Assembly: GCF_904848665.1 (NCBI RefSeq)
Contig: NZ_CAJHCQ010000005.1
Location: forward strand, 1 to 64,000
Source: Paraburkholderia hiiakae
GTDB taxonomy: Bacteria > Pseudomonadota > Gammaproteobacteria > Burkholderiales > Burkholderiaceae
Length of the DNA: 64,000 nt
Direction of reading: 5' to 3'
This document shows positions 17,966 through 25,467 of the stretch, piece after piece. Made by a program: the position numbers and the translations under genes. A model generated the notes under the pieces. That model saw nothing but the letters and a program-made list of their open reading frames with translations. It had not been told where the DNA came from and made no database searches. Position 1 is the first letter of the stretch; each line of letters starts with the position of its first letter.

Positions 17966-18225
17966 TTTTTTCCGAGAACGTCCTTCAGAACCTGGATGTC
18001 CAGTGCCTGGTCCGCTACCAGCCGCTTGAGACGCTGATTTTCCTCTTCCAGCTGTCGCAATCGTCGCGCTTCCGACACATCCATGCCGCCGTAGCGGCTA
18101 CGCCAGTTATAGAACGTCGCATCCGATATGCCGTGCTTGCGGCACAGGTCTGCGACCTTCATACCCGCATCGGCTTCCTTCAGCACCCCGATAATCTGCT
18201 CTTCGCTGAACCGCGACTTCTTCAT
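17962..18225 (-). CDS. IS407-group transposase OrfA
   Basis: An 87-residue HTH protein: KKSRFSEEQIIGVLKEADAG, KVADLCRKHGISDATFYNWRSRYGG, then a coiled-coil LEEENQRLKRLVADQALDIQVLKDVL. This is the typical IS407/ISBmu OrfA layout. Confidence 0.95.
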   Translation of the reverse strand: MKKSRFSEEQIIGVLKEADAGMKVADLCRKHGISDATFYNWRSRYGGMDVSEARRLRQLEEENQRLKRLVADQALDIQVLKDVLGKK

Positions 18226-18290
18226 GACAAGGTTTCTCCTGCGGCCTTGCCACTAACTTTACAGTGGGATACTTCAGAGGGGAAAGGTCA

Positions 18291-18304
18291 GCTCCAGTTT
18301 TCAT
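18291..18304 (-). pseudogene. 5' end of the DUF2384 antitoxin gene, separated by IS elements
   Basis: On the minus strand ATGAAAACTGGAGC (18304-18291) continues, after removing the IS407-like element and one GCTC copy, with GGCCCCACGTATCTG (17086-17072). Removing the IS2-like element then gives TGTGTTACAGGGGC. The joined frame reads MKTGAAPRICVTGATPKTP and runs straight into the SAILSKAVV segment of the antitoxin. The restored protein would be about 130 residues, the usual size for the family. Confidence 0.6.
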
Positions 18305-18819
18305 GAGGTCTCTGTTTCTAAAGCAATGTTAGTAACGAATTCTCGTTGCGCAGTTAGCACGCTTACGCTTCGGGCGGTCCGCTCTATTGCAATTGACGTA
18401 GTCGATCCGCTTTCGTCATTCGTCCCTCTGTCTAACGGCTACTTCGAAGGCACAACGATCGTTTTCATTCATGCCAGTATTACGCCGGCTTCCCCGTACG
18501 CCCTGCGACTATGGCGAGGCGAGGCAATTCCATATCCATTTCTGACGACGGATCCGAAGACTCCGACAGTGACTCGCCCGTCGGCGCAGTGGCGTCTTAC
18601 GCGGCTTGGCTTGCGATATCCTCCAAAACGCTTTCAAAACTTCGACTATGCCTCGCGCGAGCGGCACAACTTCTGCCCTTCGTCGCATAACGCACATACG
18701 TTGCGGTGACACCGAAGTAACTTACGCGGATCCGTCGACGCCACAGCAATCTGGACTCCAGGACCGGTCTCATGGTCACCCAAGCTAGTTCAGCAGCGAT
18801 CCCGGCGAGGAGGTTTCGA
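18305..18819. other. gene-poor stretch upstream of lipoprotein gene
   Basis: About 515 bases. It should contain the antitoxin promoter (minus strand) and the lipoprotein promoter (plus strand). A 59-codon plus-strand frame (18511-18690) with an acidic N-terminus and hydrophobic C-terminus lacks a ribosome site and is not annotated as a gene. Nothing else was recognised. Confidence 0.45.
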
Positions 18820-19623
18820 ATGATCGACAAGCCCAAACATAACCGTCCAGGCGTGGCGATACTCTTTGGGCTTTACGCTGCCGGGATCCTGACCTTTGCC
18901 GGGTGCGCGTCCTCGGTTCCGCCGCGGACCGCCGCCGTTCCGAAGGAACACACCGGGCCAATTAGCGTCGATATAACGGCCGTCCCGGCGGGATCGACAA
19001 CCTTGACGATCTTGAAAGACAAGCAGGACTGTGACGCGTATTCACATTTCGACGCCCGGCTTTTCGCGCAGTGTATGGAAAAGCGTGGCTATGCGGTTGC
19101 AGTCTATGGCCCGGATCATCAGCGGACGACCATTGAAGAGCTATACGCGCCCCACCCTGCTCCAAGCGTGACGGCGCCGGCTCCTGTCACCGCACCGGCC
19201 GCAACTGCGCCGGCAGCCCAAAGTGTGTCGGTGCCTCCTGCGCCCAGTGACACGACGCCTCCTTCCGTTACCACTCTCCCACCCATGCTTACAGAGCAAG
19301 AGAGGTCGACGCTAGTCAGTAACATGGTCGGTGCGGCGTTGGGAGCCCTGGCAGAATGTGGTCCAGAGTTGATCCCAACTGACGAAGACAAGAGCGCGCA
19401 GGACGGCAAAGGGAAGAATGTCAGCAGATTTATGAGCTGCGAGCTCGGATTCGCACTCAAACAAGTCGGGCACGATACAGGGAAACTGTTTTGTAATTCT
19501 CCCAGATTTGATCATGCTCTCGTTGTGAGATTGAACATGGGATTGACCGTGGTTAAGCTCCACGTGAGCGACGACGATCTCGCACGGGTGAAGCCCGGGG
19601 CTTGCATAATTTTGGCCCACTGA
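18820..19623 (+). CDS. hypothetical lipoprotein
   Basis: 267 residues. A signal peptide with lipobox TFAGC gives lipidated C29. A middle Ala/Pro/Thr-rich linker (about residues 120-165) separates a small N-terminal domain with two Cys (KDKQDC and FAQCMEKRGYAV) from a C-terminal domain of about 100 residues, also with Cys (ECGPELIP, MSCELGF, LFCNSP, GACIIL). GAGGAGG lies six bases before the ATG at 18820; an upstream ATG is unlikely. The FAQCMEKRGY motif resembles small outer-membrane lipoprotein modules. Function unknown. Confidence 0.75.
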   Translation: MIDKPKHNRPGVAILFGLYAAGILTFAGCASSVPPRTAAVPKEHTGPISVDITAVPAGSTTLTILKDKQDCDAYSHFDARLFAQCMEKRGYAVAVYGPDHQRTTIEELYAPHPAPSVTAPAPVTAPAATAPAAQSVSVPPAPSDTTPPSVTTLPPMLTEQERSTLVSNMVGAALGALAECGPELIPTDEDKSAQDGKGKNVSRFMSCELGFALKQVGHDTGKLFCNSPRFDHALVVRLNMGLTVVKLHVSDDDLARVKPGACIILAH

Positions 19624-19735
19624 ATGTTTGGATACCCCTCCCGATCCTGCGATTTAACGTGCTCAAACATGCGGAAATTGCATGGTATCTTCCTTAGGCC
19701 AACGCCATTCTCCGACCCAAACGTGCGCGAGCTCG

Positions 19736-20380
19736 ATGAACACATTTCAACCTAAATGGACGGCTAGCACCGATCAGGACGGCAACGATATCGGCGCCGA
19801 AATAGAGTGGTTCCGTCAATTCACGGGGCTAGAGCAAGTGGTGCCCGGTCGGTACAGCTTCCTGCTGCTATTGAGTCTGTTCGGAGGCTGGAAGTCGGAA
19901 ACGGTAGATCCGCACAAAGTCGTTCATGAAATCAGGCTGCTGGAGAACGGCGAAGCCAGTACCCTTAAGCCGCCGATCCAAAACTGTCATCCTCCTCTCA
20001 AAGGGCTGTGGCACAAGCACTACCTTGAGCAGGGCCTTGCGTCGCTCGCAAAGAACGTCGCGAGAGGCCTTCACAGGCACGGGATGCCGTACTTCGATCA
20101 GAAGATCGCGGAAGCAGAGGCTGCGGGCGAGACCCGCTACATGACCCCAGAGGATCTGCAGGCGCTGGCGGCCGACGTAGTGCGTGGCAACCTCGGGCGC
20201 TTGAGGGAAGCTCAAGTGATGACGGGCGAATGGATTCTGTTCGCGAAGCACGAAGGCAAGAACTACTACCTCGACATAACGACTCACGACAAGAGCTTCC
20301 ACGAGCAAGTGCGCAAGAATATCGACGCCGTGTCATGCCGGGAGTTTCCGTTCATCGGGCAGATCCTCTCGAATGCCTGA
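19736..20380 (+). CDS. hypothetical protein
   Basis: 214 residues, no signal peptide. The start is taken at MNTFQPKWTAS; an upstream in-frame start at 19682 lies in non-conserved-looking sequence. The protein has a hydrophobic patch (RYSFLLLLSLFGGW), a His/Tyr-rich centre (HKHYLEQGLASLAKN) and a C-terminal GEWILFAKHEGKNYYLDITTHD segment of apparent beta structure. No family recognised. It follows the lipoprotein gene by 112 bases on the same strand and may form a unit with it. Confidence 0.7.
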   Translation: MNTFQPKWTASTDQDGNDIGAEIEWFRQFTGLEQVVPGRYSFLLLLSLFGGWKSETVDPHKVVHEIRLLENGEASTLKPPIQNCHPPLKGLWHKHYLEQGLASLAKNVARGLHRHGMPYFDQKIAEAEAAGETRYMTPEDLQALAADVVRGNLGRLREAQVMTGEWILFAKHEGKNYYLDITTHDKSFHEQVRKNIDAVSCREFPFIGQILSNA

Positions 20381-20446
20381 AGCGCATAAAGCCCTAAAGA
20401 ACCACCGTGTTTTCGATAGATCCGAAGCACGGTGCAGCTTGCCTCT

Positions 20447-20477
20447 GCGTGTGAGTGGGCGATGGCCACTCACACGC
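20447..20477. terminator. 12-bp perfect hairpin between convergent genes
   Basis: GCGTGTGAGTGG and CCACTCACACGC form a perfect 12-bp stem around a 7-base loop. It sits between the plus-strand gene ending at 20380 and the minus-strand gene ending at 20512, as expected for a bidirectional terminator. There is no T-tract on either side, so termination is inferred from position and stem stability. Confidence 0.5.
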
Positions 20478-20511
20478 GACTGCCCCCCGTTGTAGTTGTG
20501 TAAAGCGTCGG

Positions 20512-21090
20512 TCAGGCCAGCCTCTTGCCGGCGCTGGCGGCAGTTCCCAGTGCGGCGAGTTTCGCCTGAATTGCGCTGTATGCGCTCGGCTCGCTGATAC
20601 CCATGACGGGGTCGGTCAGTACGAGGTGCTCACGCGCCATGGCCGGCCAACCCTCACCGTCGTCGTCCAGCGATAGCCACTCGTGGGGCCGACGGCGCTG
20701 GACGTCCGCCCAGACTTGCACGCCACGTGGCATGGCTGCAAACAGGTGCGCGTCCATCTCGCCATGGAAGGTGGCGCCAACCACCCTCGCGCGCAGGGCC
20801 GGCGGCAACCGACGCGCGGCCTTGCGCACGCTCCCTAGAACGCGCACCCAACTTGTCGACAGGACGATCCGCACATCAGGGTAGGGAGCCAACAGCGCCA
20901 CGAGCAGCGACGCATGCTCGAAGAGTGTGTGTCCGGGCGGCGTAGCGACGTATGGCCCGGATCTGGGGCGCCGCCAGACGTTTTCCGGATGGAGCACGCC
21001 GTCGAAGTCGAGATACAGCAGCCGCCCTCCCGTATGCATTGGAGGCGGCGTCGTGGCTCGGCTCTGGGCAGGTGGGTGGAATCGGTTCAT
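20512..21090 (-). CDS. HAD-fold protein, Swiss-Army-Knife RNA-repair type
   Basis: 192 residues. HAD motif I is YLDFDGVLHPEN (about 26-37), followed by VRIVLSTSWVRV (motif II Ser/Thr region) and a C-terminal LSLDDDGEGWP acidic motif. The layout matches the HAD domain named for Swiss Army Knife RNA-repair proteins (HAD_SAK_2), whose members may process RNA or nucleotide phosphates. An internal ATG before GGRLLYLDFDG is an alternative start. A second related protein lies directly upstream on the same strand. Substrate unknown. Confidence 0.75.
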   Translation of the reverse strand: MNRFHPPAQSRATTPPPMHTGGRLLYLDFDGVLHPENVWRRPRSGPYVATPPGHTLFEHASLLVALLAPYPDVRIVLSTSWVRVLGSVRKAARRLPPALRARVVGATFHGEMDAHLFAAMPRGVQVWADVQRRRPHEWLSLDDDGEGWPAMAREHLVLTDPVMGISEPSAYSAIQAKLAALGTAASAGKRLA

Positions 21091-21144
21091 GTCCGACGGC
21101 TTTGCCTTGTTGCCCCGGTTCCCGCGAGATATCTCGCTGCGTCT

Positions 21145-22044
21145 TCAATCGCCACTGCGAGGTTCCATTCGAGCGATGTGCTTGTGATGCACGTCGGCCA
21201 GCCACTGACGAATGCGCTGCTGCGCATTCTCATCGCTGATACCGCGCGTCGGGTCGAGAAGGAGGAAGTGGCCGACCAGCTCTCCAGGTTCCTGTCCGAA
21301 TCGCTCCGCGCCGAACACCGCGTCGTCGATGGCGAGCCAGTGCTTTAGCCGTTTGCCGTAGACATAACTGGCGATGACATGGGTGCGCTCAGTGCCATCG
21401 AGCACATAGCTGCGACGTGGCTTAATGCTGCTGGTCGTGCCGACGACGCGCGGCCGCAGTTCGGGCGGCAGGTAGGCAATGACGCGCTCCACTGACAAGC
21501 GACGGCCCCATGACGTTGTGAGCACAATCTCAACATCGGGATATGGCGCGAGCAGTTCGACAAGCAGTGGCGCAAATTCGAGTAGCGGGCGCCCCGTGTC
21601 GAGTGTTATCTCATCGTCCTCTCCGATGTACGCGTTGCCCGCGTGGAGTGTTCCATCGAAGTCGACAAATAGGGTTGGCGTCATGTTGTCCATGACCAGG
21701 CGCGCCGGTACAGGTGGATCTCGCCTCGGCGAACGATGCTCCATCACCTTGTACCAGTCGACGCTATGGCCAATTGCCTCGAGGGCGACGCTGGCGTCGT
21801 CCCGTTTCATAATGAGCATCTCCAGTCCGAACCCAGCGAGCACCAGAAACAGAATGTCGGTACCGACGGACAGTCCATCCTCGATGCGACTCAAGTCAGC
21901 GGCATCAACATAAAGATTGTCAGCGGCGTCGAGAAGGCTAAGCTCGCATCGCAGCCTGAATTCGCGAACCAGCCCGCCGAGCGCGCAAAGATCTGCGGCG
22001 TGCGGGATGAGCGCCGAATTCGGCGTTGATGACGCTGAAGGCAT
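21145..22044 (-). CDS. HTH-HAD fusion protein (XRE-like HTH + HAD_SAK-type domain)
   Basis: 299 residues. Residues about 16-75 form an XRE/HipB-like helix-turn-helix (GLVREFRLRCELSLLDAADN...VDAADLSRIEDGLSVGTDI). Residues about 120-280 form a HAD domain with motif I LFVDFDGTLHAGN, motif II VEIVLTTSWGRRL and acidic motif LAIDDAVFG. The HAD part is a paralogue of the downstream gene: shared EFAPLLVELLAPYPDVEIVL/HASLLVALLAPYPDVRIVL pattern and ending DPTRGISDENA/DPVMGISEPSA. ATG 22044 is preferred over an upstream TTG (22065). A DNA-binding domain joined to a HAD enzyme suggests autoregulation or a toxin-antitoxin-like role. Confidence 0.78.
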   Translation of the reverse strand: MPSASSTPNSALIPHAADLCALGGLVREFRLRCELSLLDAADNLYVDAADLSRIEDGLSVGTDILFLVLAGFGLEMLIMKRDDASVALEAIGHSVDWYKVMEHRSPRRDPPVPARLVMDNMTPTLFVDFDGTLHAGNAYIGEDDEITLDTGRPLLEFAPLLVELLAPYPDVEIVLTTSWGRRLSVERVIAYLPPELRPRVVGTTSSIKPRRSYVLDGTERTHVIASYVYGKRLKHWLAIDDAVFGAERFGQEPGELVGHFLLLDPTRGISDENAQQRIRQWLADVHHKHIARMEPRSGD

Positions 22045-22225
22045 AGATTTGGTCTGCGGAGACAAATAGGTTGCCGGCTCCCAGAGGCGGTCGCCAGTTC
22101 AATAGCGCGCGCACGCGCGAGATGAGCCGTCTCCGCTCAGTTGGAGACCCCCACCGTGATGAACTCTAACTCGGCGGGACGGCTCCTGCCGTAGTGCCAG
22201 CAACGCTCGCGCCGCGTGTAGCCAC

Positions 22226-22636
22226 TCATTCGTTGTCGGGTTTTTCGTGCTCGGGACAGCGCGTCTTCATCCAGTCGTCTCCAACCAACCTGCCGCGATT
22301 GCCGCACACTTCGCAGAGGCGAGTGCTCATCAACATGGCTACTTGGATCATGCCCGACTGATAATCATTTGGTCCGTCCGCGTAAAAGCGGAGTCCGCCG
22401 AATTTTTCTTTTACCTGCCGGGCGACGACCTGTGGCGCGCCGATTTTTTTCGCGTACTGTAGATTCAAGCACAGGACATCGAGCAGGTCATACCACCCAT
22501 CTCCGCATTCGAAGCCCCAGGTAGCAATGAGCGTTGGCGCAGCAGGGAAGTCGGGATCGTCGGGATCGCCGATCGGCTCGGCAGTAAAGATCTGCGGGTA
22601 GTCGGCGCGCAGCTTGGCTTCCAGTTCGGGACTCAA
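22226..22636 (-). CDS. small Cys-motif protein, GDGWY-KFGGLRFY type
   Basis: 136 residues. Conserved-looking motifs are FECGDGWYDLLDVLC, VKEKFGGLRFY, and a C-terminal LCEVCGNRGRL...KTRCPEH that could bind zinc (C-x2-C...C-x2-H). I recall proteins of this pattern as common, uncharacterised accessory genes in Proteobacteria. TTG at 22636 is chosen because GGAG precedes it at suitable distance; a longer TTG start at 22660 is possible. The neighbour at 22751-23923 has a related N-terminal half. Confidence 0.7.
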   Translation of the reverse strand: MSPELEAKLRADYPQIFTAEPIGDPDDPDFPAAPTLIATWGFECGDGWYDLLDVLCLNLQYAKKIGAPQVVARQVKEKFGGLRFYADGPNDYQSGMIQVAMLMSTRLCEVCGNRGRLVGDDWMKTRCPEHEKPDNE

Positions 22637-22750
22637 ATGTTTTCTCCGTTGTTGGCGCAATCAATAGGCTTCGCGAAACATGGCGGGCAGGTTGCATTCT
22701 CAACGTTTCGCAGCAAGCGCACGCTGATGCCGGGGCGTTCGGCGGAACTG

Positions 22751-23146
22751 TCATAGTGGAACCGCAACGCCTAGGATTTTGCAGGCAATTTCTAGTGCGC
22801 CGTCTTCGGGCGAATACATCACGGGCGCGGTATCCCAGCGCGGTGACTGACTCACTACTCCGGCGCTGGCGAGCCCTTGGCGCGCGAATACATCGAGACG
22901 TACCAATGGAGTCAGCTCACTCGCGACGCTGCGGCTAACAAGTACCGTAAAACAAGATCCAGTTGGTCGGATGGCCCTATACCTTTTTGCCTGCAGTTCA
23001 AGCACCCACCGCGTTTCCTCTAGCACGCTCGAAGGCTCGCGCTCGTTCAGAACGTTGCCCTCTATGAGGCACAGGCGCGCGAGCTGTACCGCGTGACTGG
23101 TGTACTCGCCGTCCAGCAACTCTATTCTGAGGGGATCTTCACTCAT
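22751..23146 (-). CDS. hypothetical protein (downstream half of the joined frame)
   Basis: 131 residues starting MSEDPLRIELLDGEYTSHAVQL. ATG 23146 has GGAGGT about nine bases upstream and overlaps the TGA of the neighbouring frame, the signature of a coupled gene start. Content is mixed alpha/beta, with CFTVLVSRSVASELTPLVRLDVFARQG and an acidic C-terminus. No family recognised. It is in frame with the longer 22751-23923 reading frame, so it may be made both separately and as a fusion tail. Confidence 0.5.
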   Translation of the reverse strand: MSEDPLRIELLDGEYTSHAVQLARLCLIEGNVLNEREPSSVLEETRWVLELQAKRYRAIRPTGSCFTVLVSRSVASELTPLVRLDVFARQGLASAGVVSQSPRWDTAPVMYSPEDGALEIACKILGVAVPL

Positions 23147-23923
23147 TCTTTGCCACCTCCAGTCGGTCCTGGAGGCAGATCTTCGGTCGCGTCGGAAACA
23201 ACTCGTCTCCCGTCGTCCTTTGGAAGGTAGTCTGGGGCCTCGGTACGATGCATCTTTGTCCGTGGGTCTCAGAACACTCGCTGTATGCAATTCACTAACG
23301 GCGTGGATTGCCTTCGTGCCTCGCACGTGCCGAACGGACGTTACATCTCCATCGTCAAGGTCTGGTTCGTCGAAGTCTCCAATCGGAGTTACGCATCCGT
23401 CGCAATAGACACGCTGCCAATTGGCCTTACGCATCTTCCCGCGTTTCCCGCAGCACTCGCAAACTAAACAGGACTTCTTTTTAATATTTTGTGCGATGTC
23501 GATCAGCCGTGACCACGTAGCAGGTTCATATAAGAATCCGTTGGCGAGAACAATCTCCAATACTCCATCGACTTGCCGGATGTCGGTGCAAATTGGTAGC
23601 GTCGGATAGCAACCCTCTTGCTCCAACAGCAGTGCGTGTTCAAGGCAGGTCATATTTTCGAGCCGGGCGCCCCAGGCTTTGCGGAATTCGCGCTCAATTT
23701 GCCTGGCCGCTTGCTCAATGAGTCGGTACCAGCCCGCACCGCACTGGATGCCGAAATTTCCAATGTTCGACGGGTATGCTTCGCTAGCCTTCACTGCACG
23801 GAAAAACAGTGGATATCGCTCGAACAGCCGGCTTTGTGCCGCGGCTGTCGCCGCCAGTCGCGGTCGTGTGTTCGCAGGCTGTTCAATAGCCTGTCCACTA
23901 CGCGATTCCGAATTGGCAACCAT
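22751..23923 (-). CDS. Cys-motif protein, apparently fused to the next gene by a frameshift
   Basis: A 390-residue open frame. The N-terminal part (1-190) has FGIQCGAGWYRLIEQAA and CECCGKRGKMRKANWQRVYCDGC, echoing the GDGWY/CEVCG motifs of the 22226 gene. From about residue 225 the text turns Arg/Ser-rich (RLPSKGRRETSCFRRDRR) and looks out of frame. The neighbouring frame there reads HRTEAPDYLPKDDGRRVVSD and ends at TGA 23143-23145, overlapping an ATG at 23146 with a GGAGGT ribosome site. The likely ancestral layout is two overlapping genes; a frameshift near 23235-23260 now joins them. A natural fusion cannot be excluded. Confidence 0.6.
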   Translation of the reverse strand: MVANSESRSGQAIEQPANTRPRLAATAAAQSRLFERYPLFFRAVKASEAYPSNIGNFGIQCGAGWYRLIEQAARQIEREFRKAWGARLENMTCLEHALLLEQEGCYPTLPICTDIRQVDGVLEIVLANGFLYEPATWSRLIDIAQNIKKKSCLVCECCGKRGKMRKANWQRVYCDGCVTPIGDFDEPDLDDGDVTSVRHVRGTKAIHAVSELHTASVLRPTDKDASYRGPRLPSKGRRETSCFRRDRRSASRTDWRWQRMSEDPLRIELLDGEYTSHAVQLARLCLIEGNVLNEREPSSVLEETRWVLELQAKRYRAIRPTGSCFTVLVSRSVASELTPLVRLDVFARQGLASAGVVSQSPRWDTAPVMYSPEDGALEIACKILGVAVPL

Positions 23924-24027
23924 TGATAAGACCTCTGCTAGTTAGTCAGGGCGAACGAACGCCTACGTGCTGCTGCGCATTCGCGCTAGGGACCGCACAG
24001 GCGGGCAAATATTTAAGGGATTTGGAT

Positions 24028-24102
24028 TGTATATGTTTACGCGGTAGATGTTTAGACGGTAGACGTATAAAAAGTAGATGTTTGTGAGGTAGACGAAAAG
24101 GA
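24028..24102. repeat. five 15-bp iteron-like repeats upstream of XRE gene
   Basis: Five exactly abutting 15-bp units: TGTATATGTTTACGC, GGTAGATGTTTAGAC, GGTAGACGTATAAAA, AGTAGATGTTTGTGA, GGTAGACGAAAAGGA. The core is GGTAGAYG; units 2 and 4 have TGTTT where 3 and 5 have CGWAW, giving a 30-bp higher order. They occupy the promoter region of the HTH gene at 24126, so they could be its operators. At 15 bp they are short for plasmid iterons, and no Rep gene is nearby. Confidence 0.75.
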
Positions 24103-24125
24103 GGTGTTGCGCGAATCTCGCGGGC

Positions 24126-24377
24126 ATGACCGAGACTGAAATCAAAGACATTGACCCGTATCTCCGGCGCCGGCTGGCCGAGCACGTCCGCAGACTGCGT
24201 TTGGAAAGAGGTATCTCGCAAGAGTCGCTCAGCGTTCGATGCGGCTTTCATCGAACGTACGTGAGCCAAATCGAACGCGCGAGTAACAATGTGACGCTCG
24301 ACAACTTGCAAAGGCTCGCTGCCGGGTTGCAGGTCGACCCTTCCGAGCTGGTCAGCGTCTCCAGCAACGGCAGCTGA
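24126..24377 (+). CDS. XRE-family transcriptional regulator
   Basis: An 83-residue single-domain HTH_3 protein: RLAEHVRRLRLERGISQESLSVRCGFHRTYVSQIERASNNVTLDNLQRLAAGLQVDPSEL. It resembles the small controller (C) proteins of restriction-modification systems and prophage-like regulators, but no methylase or nuclease is adjacent. The ribosome site (AAGGAGG at about 24098) is rather far from this ATG, so the start or leader may be unusual. The 15-bp repeats just upstream are probably its binding sites. It is divergent from the minus-strand cluster ending upstream at 23923. Confidence 0.88.
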   Translation: MTETEIKDIDPYLRRRLAEHVRRLRLERGISQESLSVRCGFHRTYVSQIERASNNVTLDNLQRLAAGLQVDPSELVSVSSNGS

Positions 24378-25467
24378 CTTCCTCCTCGGCTTTAACCAAC
24401 GAAAATCATATTTGTCGACGTCGGATTACATCCGCACTGTGCCTGATCTCTCGGCTCTGACGAAACTGCGCCTTTTCCCCGTGTGCAGCAGAACTCAGCG
24501 GCCCACACACCACGCTGGTGTGGCGGGGCGCGCAGTGGGCGGTTCCGGAGTACGCACGAGAATGCACAACGCTCCCTTGCGGTGCTTGCCCAACATTCGA
24601 TAAACCTATGTAAGCCCAAGGTCCGGACACACCTAGCGGTTGGGACACGGGATAGTCAGCCGCGTTGATGCGAATGGCCACTTTCGGAGCGGTCTGCGCG
24701 TGAAGGCGATGAACTCGCAGAACTGTTGCGCGCGTGGCCGCATTTGCCAAAGGCCGTGCGGAAGGAAATTAAAACGTTCCGGCCGGTCTAGCAGACCGGT
24801 GAGGCTCTCCGCGCACACTTGTGCGACGAGCCAGACGAATATCTTGGTGAACAACTGAACTGGACAGCTGCACTTCGGGCAGTGCCAGAGTTGCACACAC
24901 GCGAATGTCTGACGCGCCGGCTTTGCCGGCTTGCCCAGTTCATAAAAAGAGGCATGACAAACTGTCGGCCAGAATCAGCGCGGAGTGTCCACAGAGCCAA
25001 AAGAACACCTCTTCCATGTAGAGGTGCATCACTGCCGCCGCTATGGTCTACTCCTAACAGATAGAATGCGCCTATGCTATGGCTTCCTCGTCCGACAGAC
25101 TTAATTGTCCTGCGACAGACTTAATTGTTTCCGATCATAGGAGCGAAGCCGCGCGTAAAAGCGGCCAGGAAAAACAATCGGTGAAGGCAAAACGATAGCA
25201 CGAATCGCGACTTGGTCTGACAGAGCCCGCTGGCCGGGTTCCCGTGGCCCATGCCGAGCCGCAAAAGATCGCCGTAAACCCTTTCCAGACAAGGTTTTCC
25301 CACCCATTGGGACGACGCCTCGCCAAACCCCGCGTAGCCCTGCGGGCATCATGGATTTCCCCTATCCAGCACCGTGCGTTGTCTGCCGTTAGGCGAGACG
25401 AGGTGCAAAGGCGCGTCGGGCCGCGCAGATTCGCATCGGCTGGAAGATAAAACGCAACGGAGACCTC
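24378..25467. other. gene-free stretch with several perfect hairpins and a direct repeat
   Basis: About 1.1 kb with no convincing gene. It holds perfect 7-bp stems: CACACCA-CGC-TGGTGTG (24506-24522), CCGGTCT-AGC-AGACCGG (24783-24799) and CACCTCT/AGAGGTG (25006-25026), plus a GCCGGC pair near 24915. A 20-bp tandem repeat lies at 25092-25131. The chemoreceptor promoter should be near the right end. The stretch separates the accessory region from the ordered right-hand region and may mark the island border. Confidence 0.5.
25092..25131. repeat. 20-bp tandem direct repeat
   Basis: CCGACAGACTTAATTGTCCT followed at once by GCGACAGACTTAATTGTTTC; 16 bases (CGACAGACTTAATTGT) are identical. Two sites one helical double-turn apart could bind a regulator on one DNA face. 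The next gene to the right is the chemoreceptor, about 340 bases away. Confidence 0.7.

Larger units (their letters stand above)
17091..18290 (-). mobile_element. IS3-family element, IS407 group, with 4-bp target duplication
   Basis: 1,200 bp between inverted repeats beginning TGACCTTaCCCC (17091) and, on the other strand, TGACCTTtCCCC (from 18290). The flanks carry the direct repeat GCTC at 17087-17090 and 18291-18294, the 4-bp duplication expected of this group. It is therefore a clean insertion into the 5' end of the DUF2384 antitoxin gene. Confidence 0.9.

Noticed and set aside
18511..18690. 59-codon plus-strand frame with acidic N-terminus and hydrophobic C-terminus
   Set aside because: No ribosome site, no recognised family and no supporting context; kept only as a note.
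24028..24102. CRISPR array
   Set aside because: The 15-bp units abut without spacers and no cas gene is present; they are simple tandem repeats.
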